Shown: positions 36,753 to 46,043, counted from the first letter of the stretch. The stretch: DNA of 64,000 bases from Thermodesulfobacteriaceae bacterium (GCA_025062245.1 JANXAD010000002.1:23275-87274), one strand, 5' to 3'. Numbers and translations: made by a program. The notes: generated by a model not told the origin, from the sequence alone.

Positions 36753-37640
36753 ATGATAGATTTAAAAAAATTGGAAGTTTTTATTAAAGTTTATGAGATA
36801 GGTAACTTTTCTAAGGTTTCCCAACTTCTTTATCTTTCTCAACCTACTATCACTATTCATATTAAAGACTTAGAGGAAACTTTTGGGGTTAAGCTTTTAG
36901 ATCGTCATACCAGAAAGGTTATTCCTACCAAGGCAGGAAAGCTGGTTTATGAGTATGGTAAAGAAATTCTTAATCTTTTTAAAAAGATGGAGAAAGATCT
37001 TTTACCTTTTAAAGAAGAGGAGGGAGGACTTATAGAATTAGGAGGAAGCACTATCCCTGGACACTATCTTTTACCTAAAATCATAAGAGAATTTAAAAAG
37101 CTTTATCCCAAGATTATGATATTTTTAAAGGTGGGAGATACAGAAGAAATTATAGAAAAGGTCTGGTCTGGGTTCTTAGAATTTGGTGTGGTAGGGGCCA
37201 TGATAAAAAATAAAGATTTAATTTTTAAACCCTGTTTTCAAGATCAAATTGTTCTAATTTCTCCCCTTTCTTTTAAAGGGACAGAAATAGAGCTTAAAGA
37301 AATTTATGAAATTCCTCTTATTAAAAGAGAGGAGGGTTCGGGTACTTGGAAAACGGTGGTAGAAGCTTTGGAGAAAGAAGGGATAGAGGTCTTTCGGTTA
37401 AATCTGGTAGGTGAGATGGGTTCAACAGAAGCCGTAAAAGAAGCAGTAAAATCTGAATTAGGCTGGGGTTTTGTTTCCCTTAGAGCCGTAGAACTTGAAA
37501 CTAAACTAAATCTTTTAAAAGTCGTTTCTATTAAAAATTTTAAAATTTTTCGCAACTTTTACTTAATCTATCCTAAATTTAAAAATTTTACTCCTTCAGC
37601 TAAACTCTTTTTAGAGTTCTTTCAAAAAAACACCCTTTAA
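36753..37640 (+). CDS. LysR-family transcriptional regulator
   Basis: A 295-residue regulator. The winged helix-turn-helix at the N-terminus reads EIGNFSKVSQLLYLSQPTITIHIKDLEETFG (landmark SQPTITIHIKDLE), followed by GVKLLDRH. The effector domain (about 90-290) has the periplasmic-binding-protein fold, with GSTIPGHYLLPKII near 95, like the CysB/CysL-type or phosphonate/sulfate-responsive group. The target is not obvious: it is isolated, with dead transposon DNA upstream and a convergent YkgJ-type gene overlapping its end by 4 bases. Confidence 0.92.
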   Translation: MIDLKKLEVFIKVYEIGNFSKVSQLLYLSQPTITIHIKDLEETFGVKLLDRHTRKVIPTKAGKLVYEYGKEILNLFKKMEKDLLPFKEEEGGLIELGGSTIPGHYLLPKIIREFKKLYPKIMIFLKVGDTEEIIEKVWSGFLEFGVVGAMIKNKDLIFKPCFQDQIVLISPLSFKGTEIELKEIYEIPLIKREEGSGTWKTVVEALEKEGIEVFRLNLVGEMGSTEAVKEAVKSELGWGFVSLRAVELETKLNLLKVVSIKNFKIFRNFYLIYPKFKNFTPSAKLFLEFFQKNTL

Positions 37641-38449
37641 AAGGGTTTAATCTTTTTGACCGAGGGAGCTTCTTTTTTCTTTTTTATTAAATTTTCTCCA
37701 AAAAGTACAGTCTTTAACCACTTAAAGCCAAACTGTAAAAGCTTTAGATCATCATCTTTTATTTCTTCAAGCTCCTTTTCTGAAACCTCAAAAATTTCTA
37801 AAAATTTACTCTCTAAGATAAAAGTTCTAAATCTTTCAGGATTACTACTTACCATAAAAAAGAGCTGCAGACTTTTTTCTGGAACCTCTATGGGGCCGAG
37901 GGATTCTTTTTTCATAATAATTTCTGCCCATTCTTTAATGGGTTCCTCTGTTTCGGGAATACCTTGAGAAATTCTATATTCTTCCACTGTCATTTCAGTT
38001 CCTGAGTCTAAACCTTGACAAAATCCTTCTTTAACTAAATAGTAAACTTCTTCGTTTTTTCTTTCATCCTTGTTTCTGAAAATTCCAAGACCAAGAGGAT
38101 AATATCTGCAAGCTAAAGGACGAACTTCATATATGGAACAACCTCCCTCAATTAAGAAAGGACAGGTTTTATCCTCGTTATCTTGCATTTTAACCCGCAC
38201 AATAGGAAGTTTTGAGCGAGGAAGAATAAAAGGTTCGGTATAGAGAAGTAAAAATTCATCGGTGCTAAGTTTGAGATAGTCGCGAATTCTAAGAATGTCA
38301 TAGGGAGTAAGAGGTAGAAATAAGTCTGAACAACAAAGTTTGAAACAAGGAACCCCTGGATAACATTGAAAAACAAACTTAGACTGAGGAGTAAGTCTTA
38401 TAGGAACAATAATTTTGTCAAGCCCTCTTAAACCAGTTAAGGTTTCCAT
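37637..38449 (-). CDS. YkgJ-family Cys-cluster (zinc/iron-chelating) protein
   Basis: A 270-residue protein. The N-terminal 150 residues carry the CxxCC-type motif of the UPF0153/YkgJ family: CYPGVPCFKLCCSDLFLPLT, then CPFLIEGGCSIYEVRPLACRYYPLG and a later Cys in GFCQGLDSG. The Cys pattern is thought to bind a metal or Fe-S cluster; the biochemical role is not known. The C-terminal 110 residues are helical and charged and not recognised. It is transcribed alone and convergent with the LysR gene. Confidence 0.85.
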   Translation of the reverse strand: METLTGLRGLDKIIVPIRLTPQSKFVFQCYPGVPCFKLCCSDLFLPLTPYDILRIRDYLKLSTDEFLLLYTEPFILPRSKLPIVRVKMQDNEDKTCPFLIEGGCSIYEVRPLACRYYPLGLGIFRNKDERKNEEVYYLVKEGFCQGLDSGTEMTVEEYRISQGIPETEEPIKEWAEIIMKKESLGPIEVPEKSLQLFFMVSSNPERFRTFILESKFLEIFEVSEKELEEIKDDDLKLLQFGFKWLKTVLFGENLIKKKKEAPSVKKIKPF

Positions 38450-38639
38450 AGTTTAAACCTCTTTCAAATTTCTTATATTTTATTATAATTTAGCCCTTGG
38501 CAAAATTCAATGGTTTAATAGAGATTTAAGATAAAATTACAGAAAAAAACAAGGATTTTCTTTTAAGGGTATATAAAAAAGATTTCTTAAGTTTTCAAGA
38601 GGATAAAATCTTCTCTATCAGGAGCTTCCTGTTAAGCTT

Positions 38640-38815
38640 CATTTAGGAATATAGCAAAGAGAAAGGTTTAGGGAGTAAAAGAGGCTCTCAAGTTAGTTAG
38701 GGAGTGAAGAGGAAGTTAAAGGAATTTTAAGAGGTTTGATTAATATTTAAGAATTTTTTAGTGAAATTTAGATATACCAAAAAATTTGTAGGCTGAATTT
38801 TTCAAAGGTCTCTAT
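38640..38815 (+). repeat. Diverged repeat, partner of 35540-35725
   Basis: Contains AGTTAAAGGAATTTTAAGAG, GGTTTGATTAA and CTGAATTTTTCAAAGG, aligning with the copy at 35.6 kb. It fills the gap between the YkgJ-type gene and the end of panC. No reading frame survives, so the family is not identifiable. Confidence 0.5.
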
Positions 38816-38832
38816 AATCTTTTTTAAAAACT

Positions 38833-39678
38833 TTAAGGAGAAATTATTTTATTATCAATAAGTCTCGTTTTTCCTACCCATACCGCTAAGGCACAAAGGA
38901 TGGGTTTTTCAACTTTTTCTACAGGTTCTAAAGTTTCAGGGTCAACTAATTCAATATATTGAACTTGAGTATAGGGAAAGGAAGAAATTAATTCTTTCAA
39001 TTTTTTCTTTATTTCTTTACTTTCTTTTTCTCCTCTTTTTATAAGTTCTTCAGCTAAGTTTAAAGCTTTATAAAGAGAAAGAGCCGAGATTCTTTCCTCA
39101 GAGGAAAGATAGGTATTTCTTGAACTCATAGCTAGTCCGTCTTTTTCTCTAACGGTTGGGCATCCTATAATTTTTACTTCCAAGTTTAAGTCTTTAACCA
39201 TTTGTTGGATTACTTTTAGTTGCTGATAATCCTTTTCTCCAAAGATAGCCCAATCAGGTTCTATGATATTAAAAAGTTTTAAAACTACCGTGGTGACTCC
39301 TTTAAAGTGTCCAGGCCTAAAAGCTCCACAAAGACCTTGAGTAAGCTGGGTAACTTCTACATAGGTTTGAAAATTGGAGGGGTACATTTCTTCTGCTAAG
39401 GGAACAAAAACCGTATCTACTCCTTCTTTTTCAAGAAGTGCTTTATCTCTTTCTAAATCCCGTGGATATTCTCTAAAATCCTCCTTAGGACCAAATTGTA
39501 GGGGATTTACAAAAATACTTACCACCGTTTTATCTCCCAAGGCTTTAGCCTTTCTTACCAGACTTAGGTGTCCTTCGTGCAAATAGCCCATAGTGGGAAC
39601 CAAAGCAATCCTTAGTTTTTTTTCCTTCCAGCTTCTTATCAAGTTTTTCATTTCAGAAATTTTTTCAATTATTTTCAT
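38833..39678 (-). CDS. panC: Pantothenate synthetase
   Basis: A 281-residue ATP-dependent ligase joining pantoate and beta-alanine. The nucleotide-binding VPTMGYLHEGHLSLVRKA holds the HxGH motif. FVNPLQFGPKEDFREYPRD, GHFKGVTTVVLKLFNI, FGEKDYQQL and SSRNTYLS follow in the canonical order. It overlaps the L,D-transpeptidase gene by 4 bases and is the last gene of the glutamate-synthase operon. panB, panD and panE are not here. Confidence 0.97.
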   Translation of the reverse strand: MKIIEKISEMKNLIRSWKEKKLRIALVPTMGYLHEGHLSLVRKAKALGDKTVVSIFVNPLQFGPKEDFREYPRDLERDKALLEKEGVDTVFVPLAEEMYPSNFQTYVEVTQLTQGLCGAFRPGHFKGVTTVVLKLFNIIEPDWAIFGEKDYQQLKVIQQMVKDLNLEVKIIGCPTVREKDGLAMSSRNTYLSSEERISALSLYKALNLAEELIKRGEKESKEIKKKLKELISSFPYTQVQYIELVDPETLEPVEKVEKPILCALAVWVGKTRLIDNKIISP

Positions 39679-40535
39679 TTCTGAGTTTCCATAAGATAAA
39701 TTTTTGAGATAACTAAATTTTTAAGGAATTCTTCTTCAGAGGCTCCAAAGGTTCCATCTGCCTTACTATTTAATTCCTTAACCAATTTATTTTCTTTCCA
39801 TTCTTGAAAGGTTAAATATTTTAAACCTCTAAAGTATTTTTTTAAAATGAATTTATAATAGGTAGAATTATCTATTTTAAAGGAAACCTCCCCTTCAAAA
39901 AATTCTAAGGGCTTTACTTCCTTAGGATAAACCAGCTTTTCTAAAATGCCGTATAAACTCTTGGAAGAGTTAAGGATAAAAACTTTCTGATTAAAACTTA
40001 TTAAATTCAAAAGTTTAAGAAGATCTTCGTTAGAAAGGGCAATACAACCCTTAGTCCAGTTATAATTTTTATAGGTTCGTCCCTTCTTTTTTTCTTCTTT
40101 AAAAGCTCCTCCTCCGTGAATACCGATTTCAGTCCCCAAAGGGCTAAGAACCCTTCTTTTTTGAGAAAAGAGATTGGAAAATTTTTCAAATTGATAGGTA
40201 GTTAATAAGCCCTGATAATATGCCCAAGCTAAATCATTAAGATTAGGATAATTAAGCTCAACGAAGTATAAATATTGAGAAGAGGTTCTCCAATTTAAGA
40301 TTTCATAGACCCCTTCAGGGGTTAGGAAATCTCCTTTTTTTTGTTTAGGAAGTTCACTTTTTAACCCCCAACCTATCTCAAAGGTGGTCACAATTTTTTC
40401 TTGATCCATTACCTTAAGTAAATTAGTAGTTTTGTCTATAAGGATATAATAAGAGGAAGAATTTTTAGAAAGAGCCGGAACATTTTTAAAAATGCAGAGC
40501 CATAGAAAAACTATTGAATAAAAAATCTTTTTCAT
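39675..40535 (-). CDS. L,D-transpeptidase-like (YkuD) exported protein
   Basis: A 286-residue protein with an N-terminal signal peptide (IFYSIVFLWLCIFKNVPALS). The YkuD domain follows: YYILIDKTTNLLKVM near 30, and the active site as IGIHGGGAF with the nucleophile in TKGCIALSNEDL near 165. The family consensus is S-x-G-C, here T-K-G-C with Cys kept. Such enzymes make 3-3 cross-links in peptidoglycan or attach proteins. A C-terminal segment of about 90 residues is unassigned. It sits between the third glutamate synthase gene and panC. Confidence 0.88.
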   Translation of the reverse strand: MKKIFYSIVFLWLCIFKNVPALSKNSSSYYILIDKTTNLLKVMDQEKIVTTFEIGWGLKSELPKQKKGDFLTPEGVYEILNWRTSSQYLYFVELNYPNLNDLAWAYYQGLLTTYQFEKFSNLFSQKRRVLSPLGTEIGIHGGGAFKEEKKKGRTYKNYNWTKGCIALSNEDLLKLLNLISFNQKVFILNSSKSLYGILEKLVYPKEVKPLEFFEGEVSFKIDNSTYYKFILKKYFRGLKYLTFQEWKENKLVKELNSKADGTFGASEEEFLKNLVISKIYLMETQK

Positions 40536-40546
40536 TTTTTGAAAAC

Positions 40547-41290
40547 TTAATAGGCATATAATTTTCCGTATGGTCTGTGAGTGTAGGGAATAATCTTAAT
40601 GAAATCAGCTTTAAAAATTTCAGAAAGATTGAGGTTAAAATCTTCACAGTATTCTTTAAGGTGAGTTTCTAAGAGTTTTTCATCTTCAGAAGTAAGAGGA
40701 TAGGGTTTAAGGCCTGCTCCTAAGAAAGATTCTTTAACTTTACCTCTTATGTAAATAGCTCCTCCATGCATACCTGTTCCTAAAAAGAGACCAGCAATAG
40801 GTTTTTCAGGATATCTACTAAACATACCCAGTAGAATGATAATTCCTCCTGCCATGTATTCTCCTAGAAAATCTCCAGCTTTTCCTCCAATTATAATCAC
40901 CGGGACTTTATCCATATAAGCTTTCATATGAATTCCAACTCTATAACCTGCATCAGAATAAAGATGAATTTTACCTCCTCTCATTCCATAACCGATAACA
41001 TCTCCTCCCATTCCGTGAATTACTATTTTTCCGTCATCCATAGTATTGCCTGCGCCGTCTTGGGAATTGCCGTAAACTATTATTTCTGGACCTTTCATGA
41101 AAGCTCCCAGGTCAAGACCTGGAGTGCCGTAAATTTCAATTTTTACCTTTTTTGAAATACCTGCTGCTAAATATCTATGTCCATTAACTCCGTAAAGTTT
41201 AAAATTTACCTTTCCTTCCTCAATAGCCTTTCTTAAGATCCTATTTACTTGCGAATAATGGAGTGTATGCACATTTAACTCTAAGTTCAT
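40547..41290 (-). CDS. Glutamate synthase, GXGXG domain subunit (GltB domain 3)
   Basis: About 247 residues, corresponding to the C-terminal beta-helix of large GltB. It shows the repeated GxxxG pattern: GTPGLDLGAFMKGPEIIVYG, DDGKIVIHGMGGDVIGYGMRGG, and AGDFLGEYMAGGIIILLG. This domain carries ammonia and positions the other parts. As a separate polypeptide it follows the archaeal/thermophile layout. The ATG at 41290 has a GGGAGG site at good distance; an earlier ATG at 41296 is less likely. Its start lies inside the end of the amidotransferase gene by about 50 bases. Confidence 0.88.
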   Translation of the reverse strand: MNLELNVHTLHYSQVNRILRKAIEEGKVNFKLYGVNGHRYLAAGISKKVKIEIYGTPGLDLGAFMKGPEIIVYGNSQDGAGNTMDDGKIVIHGMGGDVIGYGMRGGKIHLYSDAGYRVGIHMKAYMDKVPVIIIGGKAGDFLGEYMAGGIIILLGMFSRYPEKPIAGLFLGTGMHGGAIYIRGKVKESFLGAGLKPYPLTSEDEKLLETHLKEYCEDFNLNLSEIFKADFIKIIPYTHRPYGKLYAY

Positions 41291-42437
41291 TCTCATCTTC
41301 CTCCCTTGGTCTTCCTTTTAAGTAACTTCTTTGATTAGGTATAGTATTAGGTTCCAGTTCTACAATTACAGGTTCTCCAGCTTTAGGAGCCCATACTTTA
41401 TCTGGATCTGGACAAATAGCCCGAATAGCTGCTTCTTCACTGGCCATATAAACCAAATCTCCCTTTTCTGCAGCCACTAAAGGTCTAAGTTTAACTCTAT
41501 CATTTAAGCCTACTAAACCACCGTTATAGGCAAAAAGAATGGCAAAGGGACCGTTTAGCATGGCAGAACCGTAAATTATTCTTATAGCAGTAAGTAATTC
41601 CCTTTCTTCAGACATTTCGTCAATTTCCATCCAGAAAGGAGGAGCTAAAGCTAAACAGGCTACTTTAAGAGGAAGTCCGTGTCTTCTTATTAGAAGGTCT
41701 AAAATGTAAGCTACTACTTCGGTATCAGTTAGAAGAGTACACTTATAGCCAAAAAGTTCCAAATATCTTTTGTTAGTTCCGTAACTTGAAATTTCACCGT
41801 TGTGCACAATAGACCAATCCAAGATGGTAAAAGGATGAGCTCCACCCCACCACCCAGGAGTATTGGTAGGAAACCTATTATGTCCTGTCCAAATAAAAGC
41901 TTTGTACTCTTCTATTCTAAAGAACTCCGCTATCTCATCTGGGAAACCTACTCCTTTAAAGACTCCCATATTCTTCCCTGAGGAAATGACATAGGCTCCT
42001 TCAATTTTAGTATTAATTTCCATAACTAATTTTACAATATAGTTATCTTCAGCAAGTTCGTCACAAATTTCTGTTAACTCTCCTTCAAATTTAGGTCTTA
42101 CAAAATATCTTTTAAAAAGAGGAGGATTTTTAATAGTTTTTACCTTTCTGGTAGGAATGGGTTCTTGATAGTTTAAAAAGGTTTGGTGAGCCAAAAGTTC
42201 TTCTACTAATTCTAAGGCATAAGAATTTTCTGCCATAACATGGAGAGTATAAAAGTTTTCCATTCCTGGATAGATGCCATAAGCTGCAAATCCAGCACCT
42301 AAACCGTTTCCTCTTTCCTCTTGACAACAAATAGATTTTATAATAACTTCACCAGAAATTAATTTACCCTTTTTGTGAATAATTCCTGAAATACCACAAC
42401 CTGAAATTTCTTTGCTAATTAGAGTTCTGTTCCACAT
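41241..42437 (-). CDS. Glutamate synthase, class II glutamine amidotransferase subunit (GltB domain 1)
   Basis: A 398-residue Ntn-type amidotransferase that releases ammonia from glutamine. The nucleophile is probably the Cys of GCGISGIIHKKG at about residue 14. Later landmarks are WTGHNRFPTNTPGWWGGAHPF, IVHNGEISSYGTNKRYLE and LTDTEVVAYILD. The 13 residues before the Cys imply removal of a propeptide, since class II enzymes need an N-terminal Cys. It overlaps the GXGXG gene and lies 3 bases after the FMN subunit gene. Confidence 0.88.
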   Translation of the reverse strand: MWNRTLISKEISGCGISGIIHKKGKLISGEVIIKSICCQEERGNGLGAGFAAYGIYPGMENFYTLHVMAENSYALELVEELLAHQTFLNYQEPIPTRKVKTIKNPPLFKRYFVRPKFEGELTEICDELAEDNYIVKLVMEINTKIEGAYVISSGKNMGVFKGVGFPDEIAEFFRIEEYKAFIWTGHNRFPTNTPGWWGGAHPFTILDWSIVHNGEISSYGTNKRYLELFGYKCTLLTDTEVVAYILDLLIRRHGLPLKVACLALAPPFWMEIDEMSEERELLTAIRIIYGSAMLNGPFAILFAYNGGLVGLNDRVKLRPLVAAEKGDLVYMASEEAAIRAICPDPDKVWAPKAGEPVIVELEPNTIPNQRSYLKGRPREEDENELRVKCAYTPLFASK

Positions 42438-42440
42438 TTT

Positions 42441-43967
42441 TTAAACCTCTCCTGCATGTTTTACTTCTAAAATTTCCATTTCTTCCTTGGTTAAACCCAC
42501 AGCTCTTAATTTATCTCTATTTCCTCTTAAACTTTCTATAGAATTTAATCCCATAGCTCCGAGCATTTCTTTTATTTCGTGTCCCCAAGCATGAACTAAA
42601 TTATAAATCTTCTCGTAGGCTACCTCAGGTGGTAATCTTTTTATGAGTTCTGGATTATTAGTAGCTATACCCCAAGGACATTTTCCTGTATAACATCTTT
42701 GACACATACTACAACCTACTGCAATGAGAGCTGCCGTTCCAATATATACTGCATCTGCACCTAAGGCTATAGCTTTTACTACATCGGCACTACATCTGAT
42801 ACCTCCAGAAGCTATAATACTTGTCATGTGTCTTAGTCCTTCTTCTCTTAATCTTTTATCCACAGCTGAGATAGCAAGTTCTATAGGAATACCAATATAA
42901 TCTCTGAACATAGTAGGAGCGGCTCCAGTTCCTCCTTTTAATCCATCTATAACTACAGCATCTGCTCCTGCTCTTACAATTCCAGAAGCAATAGCAGCTA
43001 CATTATGAACCGCAGCAATTTTTACGAAAACTAATTTTTTATATTCCGTAGCTTCTTTTAAGGCAAAAATTAAACCTCTTAGGTCTTCTATAGAGTAAAT
43101 ATCATGATGAGGAGCAGGAGACAGGGCATCAGAACCTACAGGAATCATTCTGGTTTTAGAAATTTCTTCCGTGACCTTTTCTCCTGGAAGGTGACCTCCT
43201 ATGCCTGGCTTAGCCCCTTGTCCGATTTTAATTTCTATAGCTACTCCAGCATTTAAATAATCTACATGAAGTCCAAATCTCCCTGAAGCACACTGAACGA
43301 TGGTGTTACTTCCATATTCATATAGGGAAGCGTGTAATCCTCCTTCTCCCGTATTATAAAGAGTTCCAAGGTCTCTGGCTGCCCGAGCTAAACCTTGATG
43401 TACATGTAAACTTATAGCTCCAAAAGACATAGCTGCAAACATAACAGGAATTTCAAGCTTAATTAGGGGAGGAAGAGGCTTTTTAAGACGAAATTTTCCA
43501 TTGACCTCTTCAACTTCTATTCCTGAAGGTTTAGACCCTATGTAGGTTCTTAGTTCCATAGGTTCTCTTAGGGGATCTATAGGAGGATTGGTTACCTGAC
43601 AGGCATCTAAAACTAAATGATCAAAGTAGTTTTTTATAGGAACGGCACATCCCGTAGAAGTTAAAAGAACCCCTCCTTGGTCTGCCTGTTTGTAAATATT
43701 TTTAATAAACCAAGGAGTCCAATTAGCATGTTCTCTAAATTGCGAGGGGTGAGGTTTAATAATTATTGCTTTTGTAGGACACATAGCTTCACATCTGTGA
43801 CATCCTATACACTTAGTATGGTCTTCTTTTAAAATTTTCTTTTTTTCGTCCCAAAGATGAGCCTCATAAGTACACTCTTTAACGCACCTTTTACATTTAA
43901 TACACCTATTTTCTAATCTTTCAATATAAAAATCGGGATAAAAGGTAGAAAATTGAGGCGTTCCCAT
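42441..43967 (-). CDS. Glutamate synthase, ferredoxin-FMN synthase subunit (GltB domain 2, archaeal type)
   Basis: A 508-residue protein. The N-terminus has two 4Fe-4S motifs, CIKCKRCVKEC and CIGCHRCEAMC. The FMN barrel follows with MFAAMSFGAISLHVHQGLA, GEGGLHASLYEYG, KPGIGGHLPGEKV, DGLKGGTGAAPT and IASGGIRCSADVVKAIALGADAV. A Cys cluster CSMCQRCYTGKCPWGIAT binds the 3Fe-4S cluster. It combines 2-oxoglutarate and ammonia to glutamate. No gltD-like flavoprotein is adjacent, so the electron donor (ferredoxin or NADPH module) is unknown. It is the first gene of its operon. Confidence 0.93.
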   Translation of the reverse strand: MGTPQFSTFYPDFYIERLENRCIKCKRCVKECTYEAHLWDEKKKILKEDHTKCIGCHRCEAMCPTKAIIIKPHPSQFREHANWTPWFIKNIYKQADQGGVLLTSTGCAVPIKNYFDHLVLDACQVTNPPIDPLREPMELRTYIGSKPSGIEVEEVNGKFRLKKPLPPLIKLEIPVMFAAMSFGAISLHVHQGLARAARDLGTLYNTGEGGLHASLYEYGSNTIVQCASGRFGLHVDYLNAGVAIEIKIGQGAKPGIGGHLPGEKVTEEISKTRMIPVGSDALSPAPHHDIYSIEDLRGLIFALKEATEYKKLVFVKIAAVHNVAAIASGIVRAGADAVVIDGLKGGTGAAPTMFRDYIGIPIELAISAVDKRLREEGLRHMTSIIASGGIRCSADVVKAIALGADAVYIGTAALIAVGCSMCQRCYTGKCPWGIATNNPELIKRLPPEVAYEKIYNLVHAWGHEIKEMLGAMGLNSIESLRGNRDKLRAVGLTKEEMEILEVKHAGEV

Positions 43968-44373
43968 TTTTAAGTAGCCTCCTCTTTTTAAAAAATTAAA
44001 GATTTTTACGTAGGTAGATTTGATATTATAATACTTTTTTGTTTTTTTACAAAGTATATGAATTACCTCATTAAAAATTTAAAGGAAAATTCTAAATAAT
44101 CCTTCACCGCTATTACCTCATACAGCCATTGCTATGCCTCTTATTCTGTTTAGTTCATCCTCTAAAATTATATTTTTTAATTTTGCTACTTGACTTGAAA
44201 TAGATGCTAAGTCAATCCTAAGACACCTTGTGAATTGAGTTAGTGCTGAGGCAAAAAATGAAATTTTATTTATTTAAAATTTTAATTTTAAATGGGACTT
44301 TACCTGTATAAGAAAGGTCTTTTAGGATTATTAAATTTGAATTAAAATTAAAAGTAGGATTAGGTTTCGAGAA
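43968..44373. other. Gene-free stretch before tRNA-Leu
   Basis: About 400 bases that must hold the promoter of the glutamate synthase operon. On the minus strand a frame reads RIDLASISSQVAKLKN, then a stretch ending GIAMAV before a TGA; there is no start codon and I recognise no family. It may be a gene remnant. Confidence 0.4.
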
Positions 44374-44456
44374 GCGGGAGTGGCGGAAAGGCAGACGCGC
44401 TGGATTCAGGATCCAGTGGGGATACTCCCGTGCGGGTTCAAATCCCGCCTCCCGCA
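44374..44456 (+). tRNA. tRNA-Leu (CAG)
   Basis: Acceptor GCGGGAG (44374-44380) pairs with CTCCCGC (44449-44455), discriminator A. The anticodon loop reads TTCAGGA between TGGA and TCCA arms, giving CAG. A variable arm (TGGGGATACTCCCGT) and the T arm GCGGGTTCAAATCCCGC make a class II leucine tRNA of 83 bases. CCA is not encoded. Confidence 0.95.
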
Positions 44457-44469
44457 ACCTTTTTAAACT

Positions 44470-44931
44470 ATGCAAATTCGGAGGGCCCTTTTAGAAGATA
44501 GAGAAAAATTTGTAAAAGCCTATCTTCTTGCCTATAAAGAACTCTCAGATTATAAATATAGAAGTTCTAAGGAAATAAAAAATTACTTTAACTGGCTTTA
44601 TAAAAGAGATAGGGAAGGTTTTTGGGTAGCAGAGGAGCAGAATGAAGTTTTGGGGTTTGTGGCTTCTGACGCTAATTGGATTGGTGTAGAGGGAGAAGAG
44701 GTTTTAGAAATTCATGAATTGTTTGTAATTCCTGAAGCAAGAAATAAAGGAATTGGAAAAAAACTTTTAGAGAAAGCGCTTAAATACGGAAAGGAAAAGG
44801 ATAAAAAATTAGTAGAACTTTGGGTAGGAGAAAAAAATTTTCAAGCTATAAATTTTTATAAAAGTTTAGGTTTTAAAGAAAACGGAGTAGTAGGAAAGTG
44901 GTTACGAATGACGAAATCCTTAAATTGTTAA
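44470..44931 (+). CDS. GNAT-family N-acetyltransferase
   Basis: A 153-residue protein with the GNAT core: WVAEEQNEVLGFVAS, then the acetyl-CoA loop ELFVIPEARNKGIGKKLLEKAL (R..GxG/A pattern) and the C-terminal NFQAINFYKSLGFKENG. The acceptor cannot be predicted. It begins 13 bases after tRNA-Leu and overlaps the M20 peptidase gene by 34 bases, so the pair may act on the same metabolite, one acetylating and one deacylating; this is only an inference. Confidence 0.9.
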   Translation: MQIRRALLEDREKFVKAYLLAYKELSDYKYRSSKEIKNYFNWLYKRDREGFWVAEEQNEVLGFVASDANWIGVEGEEVLEIHELFVIPEARNKGIGKKLLEKALKYGKEKDKKLVELWVGEKNFQAINFYKSLGFKENGVVGKWLRMTKSLNC

Positions 44932-45893
44932 AAACTTTAACAGAAATTGAATCCTTGAGCAAAAGGGAGGAAAAACTCAAACAATTTGTTAAAAAATATC
45001 TTCAAAATTTGGGATATAATTTAGTTGAAGGAGAATATTTTATATCTACTAATACCAAATCAGATCTTATTATTGCTACCCATCTTGATACTGTTCCTAT
45101 TAAGAAACCATTTTCCTTTGATGGAAGGTATGCCTATGGCACAGGAGTTTGTGATGCTAAAGCCTCTTTAACTGCTATACTTCTTTCTGCCAAGTTTGGA
45201 CTACCTTTTACTTTAGCTTTTTTTGATGATGAGGAAGAGGATGGGCTTGGCTCTAAAGAATTTTCTCAGATTTGGGAAAGTGGAAAATGGGTTATTGTGA
45301 TGGAACCAACAGAAATTAAAGTAGCTTGTGAACACAGCGGAAGTTTTGAACTTTTAATAGAGGTCAGAGGAAAAAGCGCTCATGGAGCCTATCCTCAAAG
45401 AGGAGAAAATGCTATTGATAAAGCCTTAGAGTTAGTTAACCAGTTGAGGACTAAAAATTTTAATTTTAATATTTTAAAAATAGAAGGAGGAAATGAAGAG
45501 TATATAATTCCAGAAAGATGTAATTTAAAATTAGAGGTATTTTTAGATCCTCATGAAACTTTAAAGCAAAAATTAGAGAAGTTAGAGTTTATTAAGAACT
45601 ATGGTATTTATAAAATTGAACATGCCTATGAAGGTTATAAAAGTCGTGAGGTTTACAAAATTTTAATGGAGGCTTTAAAAAGAGCTAATCTTCCCTTGGT
45701 TACAACTCTTATGCCTTCTTGGACAGATGCTTTAAATTTAAAGGATCGGTTTGATGTGGTAGTTTTTGGTCCAGGAGAACTTTATCTTTGCCATACTATA
45801 GAAGAGCGAATTAACTTAGAAGATATTAAAAAAACAATTAAGGTATTGATCAATCTTAAAGAAATTATTTTTTCTTCATATTGCTTTTTTTAA
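44898..45893 (+). CDS. M20-family metallopeptidase (ArgE/DapE/LysK type)
   Basis: A 331-residue zinc-dependent deacylase or peptidase. Metal ligands are seen in LIIATHLDTVP (His and Asp), GTGVCDAKASL, FFDDEEEDGLGSKEF (catalytic and metal Glu), VMEPTEIKVAC, and a late His in LYLCHTIEERI. The dimerisation domain shows GKSAHGAYPQRGENAI. Likely activities are removal of an N-acyl group from an amino acid, as in LysK or ArgE. The GTG at 44898 lies inside the GNAT gene, with GGAGTAGTAGGAAA upstream. Confidence 0.85.
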   Translation: MVTNDEILKLLKTLTEIESLSKREEKLKQFVKKYLQNLGYNLVEGEYFISTNTKSDLIIATHLDTVPIKKPFSFDGRYAYGTGVCDAKASLTAILLSAKFGLPFTLAFFDDEEEDGLGSKEFSQIWESGKWVIVMEPTEIKVACEHSGSFELLIEVRGKSAHGAYPQRGENAIDKALELVNQLRTKNFNFNILKIEGGNEEYIIPERCNLKLEVFLDPHETLKQKLEKLEFIKNYGIYKIEHAYEGYKSREVYKILMEALKRANLPLVTTLMPSWTDALNLKDRFDVVVFGPGELYLCHTIEERINLEDIKKTIKVLINLKEIIFSSYCFF

Positions 45894-46043
45894 ATTTCAT
45901 TATTTAATTAACTATTTTAAAAAACTATTTTAAAAGTAGAATAACCAAAAATAAGCTTAAAGTTATTATGGTAAACTTTTTAAAAGAGGTTTATATTATT
46001 AATAAGTTGGGTTCTAAAATAATTAGGAGGAGGGAAAATTAAG

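Noticed and set aside
44120..44150. Another possible in-frame TGA selenocysteine on the minus strand (ending GIAMAV before TGA)
   Set aside because: No start codon, no known family, and no convincing hairpin after the TGA.
44266..44475. Minus-strand 70-codon frame across the tRNA-Leu gene
   Set aside because: It is the antisense shadow of a class II tRNA, a well-known false gene type.
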